DNA of 44,786 nt from Sphingobium xanthum. Its GTDB lineage: Bacteria; Pseudomonadota; Alphaproteobacteria; Sphingomonadales; Sphingomonadaceae. Position numbers and translations under genes: made by a program. The stretch is taken from the NCBI RefSeq assembly GCF_019737615.1, contig NZ_JAHKKS010000018.1:1-44786 (forward strand), given 5' to 3'. Positions 33,306 to 43,766 of the stretch are shown in pieces. Below the pieces are notes generated by a model. It was not told the origin of the DNA. It saw only the letters and a list, made by a program, of their open reading frames with translations, and ran no database searches. Numbering within the stretch: the stretch's first letter is position 1; every line of letters begins with the position of its first letter.

Positions 33306-34787
33306 CTAAGATGCCGGCAACACTCTCAGCGGCAATCGTGCCGGCTCGCATTTCGGCGGTCGGGGACCACGTTCCGGCAGATCCGGGCGGATATGGTAAA
33401 GGTAGAAGTCCTGCCCGTCGTAGCCCGCCGGAATATGCGTCAGAAGTCGATATCCTTGAGGATTTTGCATGCGTTTGATTGGTAGTTCTAAGTCGGAGAG
33501 CAGGTGGAAGCCGCCTGCCCGAGCTGCGATGCGGTTGAGTTCACGTTCGAGGTCGATGCGCCTCTTGACGGTGCTACGGTAGTTCCAGCGAATGAAGCTC
33601 TGCGTGCAGTTTCGTTCCAGCCTTTCGAACTCGATGCCCAACAGGGCGCTCACGCCCTGTGCTCTGCTGTCAGGGAAGCTCACCCAATGCGCGTCTTGAA
33701 GGCCATGGCGCTCGATAAAATGTGCGGTCTGTCGAGCCGTGTCGAAGGGTCTCATGAAATTGATCGCCGTCGCCGTCAGCCCACAAGCAGCACTCGCGGC
33801 GAGCCACAGCAGAAAAGGAACCGTCCGACTGCCTCCTCGCTCGCGTTGCCGCGCGACCAGCAATATCAGTAGCAGACCGGCCAAAGAGGCATGACGAATG
33901 GCGAGCGGGTAAACAGCGACAGAAAATATGAAGATTAGCGCGCAGAACCCAAGGAACAAGGCCTGTGCCAGTATCTCGCGACGCAATAAGGTCGTCCCGA
34001 GATAGAGGAACACTATACCCGCTGGAAGCGCGATCAAAGGGGGAGGGGAATTGTTCCAGACCAGCTGGAGACCATCCATTTGTAAAGGAAGGAGTATAGT
34101 GCCGAAACGCATTAGCTCCACGACACTATCGAGAACGATCCCGTTCAACCAGAATGCTGGAATCAAGTCCGGGGCCGGCCGCACGCTCCATGCGGCCGCG
34201 AGCCCCATAGCGAACCAAAGCGCAAGACCGGGCCGCGAAAGACGCTTCTCGGCACCGTAGATTGCGAGGCAGACGAGCGACAATATCCCGAAGAGAAAAT
34301 CTGCCATCGGGAGCAAAGCCAAGGCGACCCACGCAAGTTTGTGGCGTCTGAACAAAATGGCAATCAAAAGTAAAAGAACGCCGAGTCCCAAACTCCGAGC
34401 GATTGTGCCGTAGTCGATCAGCACATAGAAGCTGCATGCAATTAAAAGGCGTTCGAAACGAGTCAGTGACAATCTGAATAGCAGAATGCCTTGAATGGCC
34501 AAGGCGATGGGTAACTGCACGGTCGGTAGAACCCAGGCGACGGGGACAAATATCGCCACGATACGCAACATGAAATACCAAAGAGGTGGATGTCCTTCAT
34601 ATCTCAGATTCTCGAACAGATGGGCCGTGCTGGGCGACTGAAGCGCGATTTGAAGTGCTTGCCATTCGTCCAGCCATGGCTGATGCTGTATCGTCAAAAG
34701 CGTCTGAAGCGTGATGACGGCGGTCACACAGCAAGCCCAAAACCATTGATTGGCAAGCAACTTGTCCAAGGATCGCGTTAGGCTCAT
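33306..34787 (-). CDS. Polytopic membrane protein, GT-C glycosyltransferase-like
   Basis: A 493-residue protein with about ten or more membrane helices. After the first helix an acidic loop motif, QPWLDEWQALQIA, is followed by RYEGHPPLWYFMLRI; a D-E pair in the first periplasmic loop and the HPP segment are typical of GT-C (PMT/ArnT-like) lipid-linked-sugar glycosyltransferases. The C-terminal soluble part (about 370-493) is unrecognised. It would use polyprenyl-linked sugars on the periplasmic side. The gene is visibly less GC-rich than its neighbours and has a weak ribosome site, suggesting lateral gain. It also lies outside any operon. Confidence 0.6.
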   Translation of the reverse strand: MSLTRSLDKLLANQWFWACCVTAVITLQTLLTIQHQPWLDEWQALQIALQSPSTAHLFENLRYEGHPPLWYFMLRIVAIFVPVAWVLPTVQLPIALAIQGILLFRLSLTRFERLLIACSFYVLIDYGTIARSLGLGVLLLLIAILFRRHKLAWVALALLPMADFLFGILSLVCLAIYGAEKRLSRPGLALWFAMGLAAAWSVRPAPDLIPAFWLNGIVLDSVVELMRFGTILLPLQMDGLQLVWNNSPPPLIALPAGIVFLYLGTTLLRREILAQALFLGFCALIFIFSVAVYPLAIRHASLAGLLLILLVARQRERGGSRTVPFLLWLAASAACGLTATAINFMRPFDTARQTAHFIERHGLQDAHWVSFPDSRAQGVSALLGIEFERLERNCTQSFIRWNYRSTVKRRIDLERELNRIAARAGGFHLLSDLELPIKRMQNPQGYRLLTHIPAGYDGQDFYLYHIRPDLPERGPRPPKCEPARLPLRVLPAS

Positions 34788-34799
34788 TCGGGCTCCCAT

Positions 34800-35337
34800 C
34801 GGAAGTTCTGCCGCTAAGCCAGCATGGTTAAGCCACCGTAAAAGAAGCCGCGCGGCGTCAATCTTTCTTGATAGAGGTTACCTCTGGGTGTTTGGTCCTG
34901 GCATGCGACGGCGCAGATTTCGCCATCGCACTGCGAGCGGCAGCGCCGAGATCACGCGCGCCTTCGGCGATAGCGCCCTTCGGTCTGGAGCATCACGAAG
35001 GGCGTCCGGGGAACGACAAGACTGCCCTGAAATGGCGGCATCCGCAGTCGGTCGAAGACACGCCGCTGGAGTCGAAGGAACAGTGTCGCTGCGCATGCCG
35101 GCACGGCTTGCACTGGACGATGTCTGTATTACCCTGAAGGGCGCGACCGCGCAGCGCGCACGATTATCTTCGCGTCTCTGTCCGCAACGCAATGGTACCA
35201 GTCGCCTGCTCAAGGCAGACTTGGAGAAGCCGACGACAAGGCGGATGTTTTCGCATCGACACTGCCGAGCTGCCTCCCGAGTGTGACAAGGCCTTTCCGT
35301 TCGTTCCGGTGGACTGCGCCTCCGCGCGCCCCAACGT
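34800..35337. other. Non-coding stretch of 538 bases
   Basis: No reading frame with a plausible ribosome site or protein-like composition lies here between the GT-C-like gene and the bactofilin gene. The promoter of the GT-C gene should be near 34800-34860 (AT-richer). The rest may be decayed sequence linked to acquisition of that gene; I see no clear gene remnant, hairpin or repeat. Confidence 0.4.
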
Positions 35338-35757
35338 CTAGCTGGCGTCGTTCTTCACAAGCTTCAGTTCCGCGGCGCGGGCGCTGCTCATATGGCTCAT
35401 GCGGCCGTCGATCTGGCCACCGGTGGCGATGCTGACGACGTCATAGCTGACATCGCCGGTGATGCGCGCAGTGCTTTCGATGATGAGTTCATCGGCACTG
35501 ATCGAGCCCTCGATGAGCCCGCCGATGCGCGCGCTTTTCGCGCTTACATGACCCTTGATGCGGCTGTCCGGCCCCTGCACCAGCGCGGCGCAGCTGATGT
35601 CGCCATCCACCTTGCCGTCGACATGGAGATCGACGCTGGCCTCGACATTGCCCGATATGACGACATCGCCGCCGATGATCGAGAACGGTGTGTGCCTAGC
35701 CCCGGTTGCGGCCACCGGCGATGCGCCTTTTGGCGAGTTGCTGGACTTCGAGAACAT
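35338..35757 (-). CDS. Bactofilin family cytoskeletal protein
   Basis: A 139-residue bactofilin. A short disordered head leads into a DUF583 beta-helix of repeated turns: FSIIGGDVVISGNVEASVDL, HVDGKVDGDI, RIKGHVSAKSARIGGLIEGS and RITGDVSYDVVSIATGGQID. Bactofilins polymerise without nucleotide into membrane-linked filaments that position cell-wall enzymes or stalk machinery. The start lies inside the M23 gene: the two reading frames overlap by 62 bases in different phases, so the pair is co-transcribed and the coupled peptidase is a likely partner. The ATG at 35757 begins the first in-frame stretch that looks native; the frame upstream is out-of-phase M23 sequence. Confidence 0.88.
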   Translation of the reverse strand: MFSKSSNSPKGASPVAATGARHTPFSIIGGDVVISGNVEASVDLHVDGKVDGDISCAALVQGPDSRIKGHVSAKSARIGGLIEGSISADELIIESTARITGDVSYDVVSIATGGQIDGRMSHMSSARAAELKLVKNDAS

Positions 35758-36841
35758 CCTGCCGTGCCTCCAGAAAGGGGCGCGGATTGACTGCCGCGCC
35801 GTTGACCCGCACTTCGAAATGCAGATGCGTGCCTGTCGAGCGGCCGGTCGATCCCATGCGTGCGATCGCCTCGCCGCGCTTGACCCCCTGCCCCGCACGC
35901 ACACCATAGCCGGACAGATGCGCATAGCGCGTCATCAGGCCCTTGCCATGATCCACTTCGACCACATTGCCATAGCCCTGACGCGGGCCGACATAGCTCA
36001 CCGTGCCCGGCGCAGCGGCGAGGATCGGCTGGCCGTAGCCGCCCGGAAAATCGACGCCGCTGTGGAAAGCCAGCGCGCCGTTGAACGGGTCACGCCGATA
36101 GCCGTAGGAACTGGTCTCCATCGGCGCGGTCGTCGGACGCGCGGAGGGAATGGCGGCAAGCGCGGTCTCCATTGCGTTGAGGCGCGTCAGCAGGACCGCG
36201 AGATCGCGCAGTTCCGGCTCGACAGCGATCGCGCTGCGCACGGGGATGAAGGGACCGCCCTGTCCATTCGCGCCACCCGCGAGCGTCGCGGGATTGAGCC
36301 CGAAGCTGCGGATCGCCTTTTCGACGCGGGCAAGGCGGCTTTGCGCGACCGTGGCGAGTTGGGTCTCAAGGGCAAGCTGATGTCGGCGCAGCGTGTCGAG
36401 GCGCAGGGCCTCGGGCGAGGCGGCGCTGAGCGGTTTGCCCGTGGTATCCCTCTTGCCCGCATCCTGCGTCACAGGGACCCCGCCGCTGGCGCGCACAATC
36501 TCTTCGAGCGCCTTCTGGCGTTGCTCGATATCGCGGGCAATGTCATCGACGGTGCGCTTATAGGCATTCACCTGCGCCTCGCGCGATGTGACCGCCGCGC
36601 GATCCTGGGCAACGTGGCTGCGTTCGAGGAGGAGGCTGGCCTGGCTCCAGGCCATGGCGAGCGTGCCGGCCGCCCACAGCAACACGACCGCTGCGATGAT
36701 CGCGGCGACGGTCAGCTGGAAGCGTGTGGAAATACGAAGGAATCGAACCTGCCCGCCGGTGCGGAGGAAAATCTCCCGCTCAGGCGCGAGAGACAGCAGA
36801 TATGCGATGACCCCTCCGGGAGTTGTCTTGTTTGATGCCAC
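35696..36841 (-). CDS. M23 family metallopeptidase (LytM-like)
   Basis: A 381-residue membrane-anchored peptidoglycan peptidase. A cytoplasmic head is followed by one membrane helix (LTVAAIIAAVVLLWAAGTLA, about 43-63), a coiled-coil periplasmic stalk (about 70-185) and a C-terminal LytM domain. Zinc and catalytic residues are visible: H260 and D264 in FHSGVDFPGG, and H339-x-H341 in THLHFEVRVNG. All ligands are present, so it should be an active DD-endopeptidase rather than a degenerate EnvC/NlpD activator. It overlaps the bactofilin gene by 62 bases; the pairing of M23 peptidase and bactofilin is widespread and linked to cell shape. Confidence 0.92.
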   Translation of the reverse strand: MASNKTTPGGVIAYLLSLAPEREIFLRTGGQVRFLRISTRFQLTVAAIIAAVVLLWAAGTLAMAWSQASLLLERSHVAQDRAAVTSREAQVNAYKRTVDDIARDIEQRQKALEEIVRASGGVPVTQDAGKRDTTGKPLSAASPEALRLDTLRRHQLALETQLATVAQSRLARVEKAIRSFGLNPATLAGGANGQGGPFIPVRSAIAVEPELRDLAVLLTRLNAMETALAAIPSARPTTAPMETSSYGYRRDPFNGALAFHSGVDFPGGYGQPILAAAPGTVSYVGPRQGYGNVVEVDHGKGLMTRYAHLSGYGVRAGQGVKRGEAIARMGSTGRSTGTHLHFEVRVNGAAVNPRPFLEARQDVLEVQQLAKRRIAGGRNRG

Positions 36842-37237
36842 CCGAATGCTCTGTTCTATTATGTTTGTTTAAGGTCGCGGCGCTATCAGAGGGGGGAGGA
36901 GCACGCGAATCGCGCGGCCGGACGCAGCGATGAGTCGAACGCAACTCACGACGAATCGAATATGTGCTCTGGCGGACGAACGGATGTTCCGCCTTGGTTC
37001 ACGCGACTCGCCGTAAAGCGCCGCGAGTCCGAGTCGCGGCCGCCCGGCGGTGCGCGCCATAGGGTTTTCGCCAGCTTTTGTGCCTGTTTTGCTCCCTCGG
37101 TGCCGCCGCACACTGTGCGGGAGTGCGTGATCGGGGGCACGGGAAATGGCGTCAACGCGAGCGTTGCCACGGTCCCATTGCCCGGTTATAGGCCGAGTTC
37201 AGCCGAAGGGGCCGCCACTTGCCCCACGGTGAAGCGC
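36842..37237. other. Intergenic region upstream of the M23 gene and tRNA-Ser
   Basis: 396 bases with no convincing gene. It should contain the promoter of the M23-bactofilin operon (near 36842-36900, AT-richer with TTGTTTAAGG) and, before 37238, the tRNA promoter. CCGCACACTGTGCGG near 37107-37121 is a small inverted repeat of unknown meaning. Confidence 0.4.
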
Positions 37238-37330
37238 GGAGACGTGGGTGAGTGGCTGAAACCAGCGGTTTGCTAAACCGTCGTAGCCTTTAAGGGGTTA
37301 CCGAGGGTTCGAATCCCTCCGTCTCCGCCA
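37238..37330 (+). tRNA. tRNA-Ser (anticodon GCT)
   Basis: A class II cloverleaf. The acceptor GGAGACG pairs with CGTCTCC, the discriminator is G, and CCA is encoded at 37328-37330. The anticodon loop in CGGTTTGCTAAACCG gives GCT, for AGC/AGU serine codons. It has a long variable arm and the T-arm GAGGGTTCGAATCCCTC. Confidence 0.95.
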
Positions 37331-37436
37331 ACATCCCCCTGAAGCTGATCGATGCGGACATGCGCGTCCATGACTTTGGGCGGGGCCGCGAGGATCGCGG
37401 ACATCGGGCGTGACAATCTCGTGCGCTGAGGCGCGC

Positions 37437-37724
37437 TCACTTCACCAGCGACTTGAGTCCCTGCCAGAGTCGCTTGTGGATCGGCGGGCGGGCGCGCAGG
37501 TCGAGGCCGCGCGAGCGCGCGGCACGAGCGAGGTCGCGGGCCAGCGAGCGGAGCTGGCGATCATTGAGCGCCATCGTCACATGATGATAGCGGTGATCCT
37601 GATATTGCACGGCATTTTCGACGATCTGCAGCGTCATAACGACGCCGTGACGCGAACGCCGCCGCTCCCAGCCAATCAATGCACCTGAGAGTCTCGACCC
37701 GCGGGCCGTCTGCTCTTCAGCCAT
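37437..37724 (-). CDS. Small basic hypothetical protein
   Basis: A 95-residue strongly basic protein ([20 protein letters not shown] opening) with [20 protein letters not shown], then an arginine-rich helix [20 protein letters not shown] and a C-terminal amphipathic tail [22 protein letters not shown] directly upstream of ATG 37724 supports the start; the frame upstream is antisense to nothing protein-like. The charge suggests nucleic-acid or membrane-surface binding. No family is recognised. It is divergent from the transglutaminase operon, 202 bases away. Confidence 0.65.
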   Translation of the reverse strand: MAEEQTARGSRLSGALIGWERRRSRHGVVMTLQIVENAVQYQDHRYHHVTMALNDRQLRSLARDLARAARSRGLDLRARPPIHKRLWQGLKSLVK

Positions 37725-37926
37725 GCCTTCCCCCAATTTGGGCCCTGTTCGGCGCCTTCTGTGCCGTATTTTCCTTAATTTCATGACAAGGCTCAAGATT
37801 CTCCTGCGCAGCGATAGTCCGGTCACGCATCGCGCCGCCATGGTTTCCGGCGCAAAAGGCGATGACGGCGCGGAAATCGCCGGATTGGCTATTGCGCATT
37901 GCACAATATTCCCGTTGACTGGCCCG

Positions 37927-40900
37927 ATGTTGAAGGCCGCTGTCTACCACCGCACCGCCTATCATTACAGCCGGCCAGTGCGCCTCGGCCCGCAGGTCGT
38001 GCGCCTCCGCCCCGCGCCGCATAGCCGGACGAAGATCCCCAATTATGCCCTGCGCATCGAGCCGGAGGGGCATTTCATCAACTGGCAGCAGGACCCGCAC
38101 GGCAATTGGCAGGCGCGGCTGGTCTTTCCCGATCCGGTCGATCGCTTCGTGGTCGAGGTCGATCTGCTGGCCGATCTCGACGTCATCAATCCGTTCGACT
38201 TCTTCGTCGAGCCTTATGCCGAGACCTATCCGTTCACTTATGACGAGACACTGGCGCGCGACCTCGCCGCCTATTTCGAAACCGAGCTGCAAGGCCCGCT
38301 CTTCGACGCGCTGGTGGCGCAGCATATCAGCCATGAGGGGCGCACGATCGACTTTCTGGTCGAGGTGAATCGGCAGCTCCAGCAGCGCATCGGCTATGTG
38401 ATCCGCATGGAGACGGGCGTGCAGACGCCCGAGGAAACGCTGCAGGTCGGTATCGGCTCTTGCCGTGACAGCGCCTGGCTGCTGGTCCAGCTGGTGCGTC
38501 GGCTCGGCTTCGCGGCGCGCTTCGTTTCGGGTTACTCGATCCAGCTCGTCGCGGACGTGGAGCCCGTCGACGGGCCAAAGGGCGTCACGCAGGACGTGGT
38601 CGATCTCCATGCCTGGGCCGAGGTCTATGTGCCCGGCGCCGGCTGGATCGCACTCGATGCGACATCGGGCATGTTTGCGGGTGAGGGGCATATCCCGCTC
38701 TGCGCGACGCCGCATTTCCGCTCCGCCTCTCCGATCGAGGGCATGGCCGAGCCGGCGGAAGTGGATTTCCAGTTCGAGATGCGGGTCTCGCGCATAGCCG
38801 AGGCGGTGCGCATCACCAAGCCATTCACGGACGAGCGCTGGGATGCGGTGCAGGCGCTGGGCGAGAAGGTGGATGCCGATCTGCGCGCGCAGGACGTGCG
38901 GCTGACCACTGGCGGCGAGCCGACCTTCGTGGCGGAGAATGGCGGCCAGGAGGATGAGTGGAACGGCGGCGCCGTCGGACCGACCAAACAGGGCTATGCC
39001 GACAAGCTGACCCGCGCCCTGCGTGAGAAATTCGCGCCTGGCGGGATGCTGCATCATGGTCAGGGCAAATGGTATCCCGGCGAGAGCCTGCCGCGCTGGG
39101 CCTATGCGATCTACTGGCGCAAGGATGGCGTGCCGGTCTGGCGCGATGCCGGGTTGATCGCGAAGGAAGATGGCGAGGGCAAGCCGCCCGCGACCGGTGC
39201 GATGGCCGAACGCTTCCTTGCGGCGCTGGCGTCCGGCCTGGGGGTCGGGCCGAGCTATATCGCTCCGGTGTACGAGGACGATATCGAATGGGCGCGCAAG
39301 GAGAATGATCTCCCGGTCAATGTGACGCCCGAAGACAGCAAGCTGGCCGATATCGAGGCGCGCGAGCGGATGAAGAAGGCCTTCGAGCATGGCCTCGTCG
39401 ATCCCATCGGCTTTGCCCTGCCGATCCAGCGCTGGCAGGCGGCGCAGGCGAGGCCGCGCTGGATGAGCGAAGTCTGGCAAGTGCGGCGCGGCCGGCTCCA
39501 TGCCGTGCCAGGCGACAGCTCGATCGGCTATCGCTTGCCGCTCGGCGCCTTGCCGTTCGTGCCCCCCGCCGCCTTCCCCTATATCCATCCGCGCGATACC
39601 AGCGAGTCGCGCGAGCCGCTGGCGGATTTCGCCGTGCAGCGGGAGGAGCGCGCGCCGGCCGAGCCGCATGAGCAGCGGATTTTAGCGCGCGGCGAAGCGG
39701 ATCAGTCAGTCCGACAGGAGCGTGTTGAGCAGGAGATCATCGAAGGCGCGGTGCGCACGGCGATCACGGTGGAGCCCAAGGCGCATTATCTCTCGGTCTT
39801 CCTGCCGCCGGTCGAGGCGCTTGAGGATTATCTGGAGCTGGTCGCCGAGGTCGAAGCCGCCGCCGCCGCCCTGCAGGTCGAGGTGCGGATCGAGGGCTAT
39901 GCGCCGCCGCCGGACCCGCGCCTGCAAGTGCTCAAGATCACGCCCGACCCTGGTGTCATCGAAGTCAACGTCCAGCCTGTCTCGACCTGGGCGGAGACGG
40001 TGGATCTGACCGAATCGCTCTACGATATTGCGCGTCAGCAGAAGCTGACCGCCGACAAGTTCATGGTGGACGGGCGCGCGGTCGGCACGGGTGGCGGCAA
40101 TCACCTCGTGCTTGGCGGCGCCAGCATCGGCGACAGTCCGTTCATCCGGAGGCCGGACCTGCTCAAGAGCTTCGTTCTCTACTGGCAGCGGCATCCGGCG
40201 CTGAGCTACCTGTTTTCCGGCATGTTCATCGGCCCGACGAGCCAGGCGCCGCGCATCGACGAGGCGCGGCATGACGGGCTCTACGAGCTGGAAGTGGCGC
40301 TGGCGCAAGTGCCCAAGCCGGGTGAGGGCGAAGCGCCGCCGCCCTGGCTGGTCGATCGACTGTTCCGCAATCTGCTGGTCGATGTGACGGGCAATACCCA
40401 CCGGACCGAGATCTGCATCGACAAACTCTTCTCGCCGGATGGCCCGACGGGGCGTCTCGGGCTGGTCGAGTTTCGCGGGTTCGAGATGCCGCCGGAAGCG
40501 CGGATGAGCCTTGCCCAGCAATTGCTGCTGCGCGCACTCACCGCCTGGTTCTGGCGCGAGCCGCAGGACGGCGCCCTGGTGCGCTGGGGCACGCGCCTCC
40601 ACGATCGCTTCATGCTACCGCATTTCGTCTGGGAGGATTTCCTCGACGTGCTCGGCGACTTGCGGCGCGCGGGCTATGATTTCGACCCCAGCTGGTTCGA
40701 GGCGCAGCGGCAGTTCCGCTTCCCGGTGCATGGCGAAGTGCGCGCGGGTGGTGTGAATCTGGAAATCAGCCACGCGCTCGAGCCCTGGCATGTGCTGGGC
40801 GAAACCGGCGCGATCGGCGGGACGGTGCGCTATGTCGATAGCTCCACGGAGCGGCTGCAGGTGTGTGTTTCCGGCCTGGTCGAGGGGCGTCATGTCGCCG

Positions 40901-41268
40901 CCTGCAACGGACGGCGCATTCCGCTCATGCCCACCGGTGTGGTGGGCGAGGCGGTCGGCGGTGTGCGTTACAAGGCCTGGGCGCCGGCCGACTGCCTGCA
41001 TCCCCGACTCCCCGTGAACGCCCCGCTCACGTTCGACGTGTTCGACGTGTGGAGCGGGCGTTCGTTGGGCGGCTGCGTCTATCATGTGGCGCATCCCGGT
41101 GGCCGGAACTATGATGACGTGCCGGTCAATGCCTATGAAGCGGAGGCGCGGCGCAAGGCGAGGTTCCAGGATCATGGCCACACACCCGGATCGATGGCGC
41201 TACCCCCCGAGGAGAAAAGCGGGGAGTTTCCGTTGACGCTCGATCTGCGCAGGCCCGCCACCTTGTGA
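37927..41268 (+). CDS. Large transglutaminase-like protein with DUF2126
   Basis: A 1113-residue cytoplasmic protein. The N-terminal bacterial transglutaminase-like half (residues 1 to about 290) has the papain-like triad C179 ([12 protein letters not shown]), H228 ([10 protein letters not shown]) and D244 (ALDATSG). The rest is DUF2126, with GGEPTFVAE near 330, and late motifs [14 protein letters not shown] and [16 protein letters not shown]2126 has been linked in comparative genomics to amidoligase/ATP-grasp peptide-synthesis systems. Start 37927 ([18 protein letters not shown]) matches the usual transglutaminase opening; an open frame continues upstream without a site. Its stop overlaps the next GTG by four bases. 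Confidence 0.9.
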   Translation: MLKAAVYHRTAYHYSRPVRLGPQVVRLRPAPHSRTKIPNYALRIEPEGHFINWQQDPHGNWQARLVFPDPVDRFVVEVDLLADLDVINPFDFFVEPYAETYPFTYDETLARDLAAYFETELQGPLFDALVAQHISHEGRTIDFLVEVNRQLQQRIGYVIRMETGVQTPEETLQVGIGSCRDSAWLLVQLVRRLGFAARFVSGYSIQLVADVEPVDGPKGVTQDVVDLHAWAEVYVPGAGWIALDATSGMFAGEGHIPLCATPHFRSASPIEGMAEPAEVDFQFEMRVSRIAEAVRITKPFTDERWDAVQALGEKVDADLRAQDVRLTTGGEPTFVAENGGQEDEWNGGAVGPTKQGYADKLTRALREKFAPGGMLHHGQGKWYPGESLPRWAYAIYWRKDGVPVWRDAGLIAKEDGEGKPPATGAMAERFLAALASGLGVGPSYIAPVYEDDIEWARKENDLPVNVTPEDSKLADIEARERMKKAFEHGLVDPIGFALPIQRWQAAQARPRWMSEVWQVRRGRLHAVPGDSSIGYRLPLGALPFVPPAAFPYIHPRDTSESREPLADFAVQREERAPAEPHEQRILARGEADQSVRQERVEQEIIEGAVRTAITVEPKAHYLSVFLPPVEALEDYLELVAEVEAAAAALQVEVRIEGYAPPPDPRLQVLKITPDPGVIEVNVQPVSTWAETVDLTESLYDIARQQKLTADKFMVDGRAVGTGGGNHLVLGGASIGDSPFIRRPDLLKSFVLYWQRHPALSYLFSGMFIGPTSQAPRIDEARHDGLYELEVALAQVPKPGEGEAPPPWLVDRLFRNLLVDVTGNTHRTEICIDKLFSPDGPTGRLGLVEFRGFEMPPEARMSLAQQLLLRALTAWFWREPQDGALVRWGTRLHDRFMLPHFVWEDFLDVLGDLRRAGYDFDPSWFEAQRQFRFPVHGEVRAGGVNLEISHALEPWHVLGETGAIGGTVRYVDSSTERLQVCVSGLVEGRHVAACNGRRIPLMPTGVVGEAVGGVRYKAWAPADCLHPRLPVNAPLTFDVFDVWSGRSLGGCVYHVAHPGGRNYDDVPVNAYEAEARRKARFQDHGHTPGSMALPPEEKSGEFPLTLDLRRPATL

Positions 41269-43766
41269 GCAGCCGCCCCGACTCGACGGTGGCGACGGAC
41301 AAGCTCGACCTCGCTCTGCGGCGCTACGGCCGCGAGGCAAGCCATAGCGACCTCATGTTGAGCGCAGGCGGAGAGCCCGGCATGGCCCAGCGCTGGTCTT
41401 CGATGCTCTCGGCGCTTGCTGCGCCGGAGCGTGGCGGCCTTGGCGGACTCGCCGAGCGGGCAGCGCAGCAGGTGCTCGATCTCGGCATGGCGTTCCGCCT
41501 CACGGGCGAGGTGGAGGAGCGCGTCTGGCCGCTCAGCCCGATCCCGATGCTGCTGCACGCCAATCAATGGCGCACGATCGAGCAGGGCCTCACGCAGCGC
41601 GCGGAGCTGATGGAACGGCTGCTGGCCGATATCTATGGCCCGGCGACTCTTGTGGCGCAGGGTGAGCTTCCCGCAGCGATCGTGACCGGCAGTCCCGATT
41701 ACTGGCGGCAAATGAACAATGTCGAGCCACCCGGCGGGCATCGACTGCAATTCTATGCGGCCGATCTGGCGCGCGGCCCGGACGGCGACTGGCGCATCCT
41801 GGCCGATTATGTGCGCGCGCCGGTCGGTTCGGGCTATGCGCTGGAAAACCGGCTGGCGATGACCCGCGCGACGGATGATGCGCTCGGCGCGCTCAACTTT
41901 GCGCGACTGGCGCCTTTCTTCGCCGATTTCCGTCAAGGCATGGCGGCGATCTGCAAGCGCACGGACCCGCGCATTGCCCTGCTCACGCAGGGGCGTTTCA
42001 ACCAGAGCTATCCCGAGCAGGCCCATCTGGCGCGCTATCTCGGTATCCTGCTGGTCGAAGGTGAGGATCTGACCGTCCGGGACGGGCAGCTTTACGTGCG
42101 CACGATCGAGGGTGTGAAGCGCGTCGATGGATTGTGGCGGCGCATGGGCACTGATCTGCTCGACCCGCTCGCCTTCGATGCGCGCTCGACGATCGGCGTG
42201 CCGGATCTGTTCGAGGCGATCCGGCGTGGCACTCTGGCCATGGCCAATTGGCCGGGCGCTGGCGTCGTGGAGACGCCCGCGCTCTCGGCGTTCCTGCCAC
42301 GCCTCGCCAAAAAACTGCTCGGCGAACCGCTGCTCATCCCCAATGTCGCGACCTGGTGGTGCGGGCAGGAGAGCGAGCGTGCCTATGTGCGCGAGCATGT
42401 CGATACGCTGGCGGTCGGGTCGGCTTTCATGCTGCCCGTGCCCGCCATCCCGCATGGCCGCGCGCGTCTCGCCGCCCGGCTCAGCACGATGGAGCGCGCC
42501 GCGTTTCTCGCCGAACTTGATCAGCGCGCGATGGACTATATCGGTCAGGAGCTGGTGCAGCTCTCGACCACGCCCGCGCTCGTCAATGGCGAACTGCTGC
42601 CACGGCCGTTCATCCTGCGCGCCTTCCTCGCCCGCGATGCCGAGGGCCGCTGGCAGGCCATGCCCGGCGGTTTTGCGCGTCTCGCCGCCCATGACGACAT
42701 GCGAGCCGTGCTGATGGGCGAAGGTGACATGTCCACCGACGTCTGCATCGTCGCGGAGGAATCGCAGCATTCGCCGGGCCTGCTCGAAAGTGGCCCGCCG
42801 GTGTCGATCCGGCGTGTCGTTGGTACCTTGCCGAGCAAGGCGGCGGACAATTTCTTCTGGTTGGCGCGTTATCTCGAGCGCGGTGAGATGGTGCTGCGCA
42901 TGGTGCGCGTGCTGATCGGTGGCAGCATCGAGGCGGAGGCGGCGTCCAACCTCGACCAGACGACCTTGCATCGCGTGGCGGACACGCTGGTCGCGTGGGG
43001 TTCGGCACGCAAGGATGCGCTAGTGGAAGGGATCAACACGCTGTGTGTCGATGCCCTGCGCGATCCGACACGGCCGGGCAGCGTGCAATCGCTGTTCGCC
43101 GCGGCAGAGTCGATCGGCCGGGGCTTGCGCGAGCGCCTCGCCATCGATTTCTGGCGCCTGCTCAATCGTCAGATCGATGCCGTTACCGACGATCGGCGAT
43201 CACAGCTCATGGCGCATGTCGCGCGCCTGCTCGATCGGTGCGCCGCGCTCTCGGGTCTGGCAGCCGAGAACATGGTGCGCGGCGCCGGCTGGCGCTTCCT
43301 CGACATGGGGCGACGCCTGGAGCGGGCGATCCACCTGTGCCGGCTGGTCAAGACCTTCGCGGGCGATCAGGCGAGCGCGCATGACCTCAACCTGTTGCTC
43401 GACCTGTGCGATTGCCAGATCAGCTATCGGACGCGCTACCTGACCGGGGTCGCGCTCGCGCCGGTGCGCGACATGCTGGTGCTGGAGCCGGGCAATCCGC
43501 GCTCTCTGGCGTTCCAGGCCGATGCGATCCTCGGGCATCTGCGCGATCTGCCGACCCTGCGCGACGATGGCATGCCCGAACCGCCGGTGCAGCTCGCCCT
43601 CGCCATCACGGCGCGGCTGCGCGCGGCGACAGCCGAGACGCTGACGTCGGATGATCTCGATGCCATCGAGGCGTGGCTGCTCGACCTCTCCGACCGGATC
43701 AACGACCGCTTCTTCCTCAAGGGCGAGGACGCGCCGCGCGCCTCGGGCATGACGCGGCTGGCATGA
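41265..43766 (+). CDS. Circularly permuted ATP-grasp ligase fused to alpha-E domain
   Basis: An 833-residue fusion. Residues about 60-490 form a circularly permuted ATP-grasp type 2 enzyme (DUF404/407-like): [30 protein letters not shown], then [19 protein letters not shown] and [14 protein letters not shown]. Residues about 525-820 form an alpha-E (DUF403) domain: [20 protein letters not shown], and [13 protein letters not shown] near the C-terminus. In many bacteria these are two separate genes; here they are one. The family is predicted to make amide bonds between amino acids or onto a peptide. It overlaps both neighbours by four bases (GTGA and ATGA), so the three products are made in step. 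Confidence 0.88.
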   Translation: MSSRPDSTVATDKLDLALRRYGREASHSDLMLSAGGEPGMAQRWSSMLSALAAPERGGLGGLAERAAQQVLDLGMAFRLTGEVEERVWPLSPIPMLLHANQWRTIEQGLTQRAELMERLLADIYGPATLVAQGELPAAIVTGSPDYWRQMNNVEPPGGHRLQFYAADLARGPDGDWRILADYVRAPVGSGYALENRLAMTRATDDALGALNFARLAPFFADFRQGMAAICKRTDPRIALLTQGRFNQSYPEQAHLARYLGILLVEGEDLTVRDGQLYVRTIEGVKRVDGLWRRMGTDLLDPLAFDARSTIGVPDLFEAIRRGTLAMANWPGAGVVETPALSAFLPRLAKKLLGEPLLIPNVATWWCGQESERAYVREHVDTLAVGSAFMLPVPAIPHGRARLAARLSTMERAAFLAELDQRAMDYIGQELVQLSTTPALVNGELLPRPFILRAFLARDAEGRWQAMPGGFARLAAHDDMRAVLMGEGDMSTDVCIVAEESQHSPGLLESGPPVSIRRVVGTLPSKAADNFFWLARYLERGEMVLRMVRVLIGGSIEAEAASNLDQTTLHRVADTLVAWGSARKDALVEGINTLCVDALRDPTRPGSVQSLFAAAESIGRGLRERLAIDFWRLLNRQIDAVTDDRRSQLMAHVARLLDRCAALSGLAAENMVRGAGWRFLDMGRRLERAIHLCRLVKTFAGDQASAHDLNLLLDLCDCQISYRTRYLTGVALAPVRDMLVLEPGNPRSLAFQADAILGHLRDLPTLRDDGMPEPPVQLALAITARLRAATAETLTSDDLDAIEAWLLDLSDRINDRFFLKGEDAPRASGMTRLA

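Noticed and set aside
37717..39669. Long minus-strand reading frame opposite the DUF2126 gene (and similar ones at 41172-42971 and 43436-44527)
   Set aside because: Shadow frames of strongly supported plus-strand genes with intact catalytic motifs.
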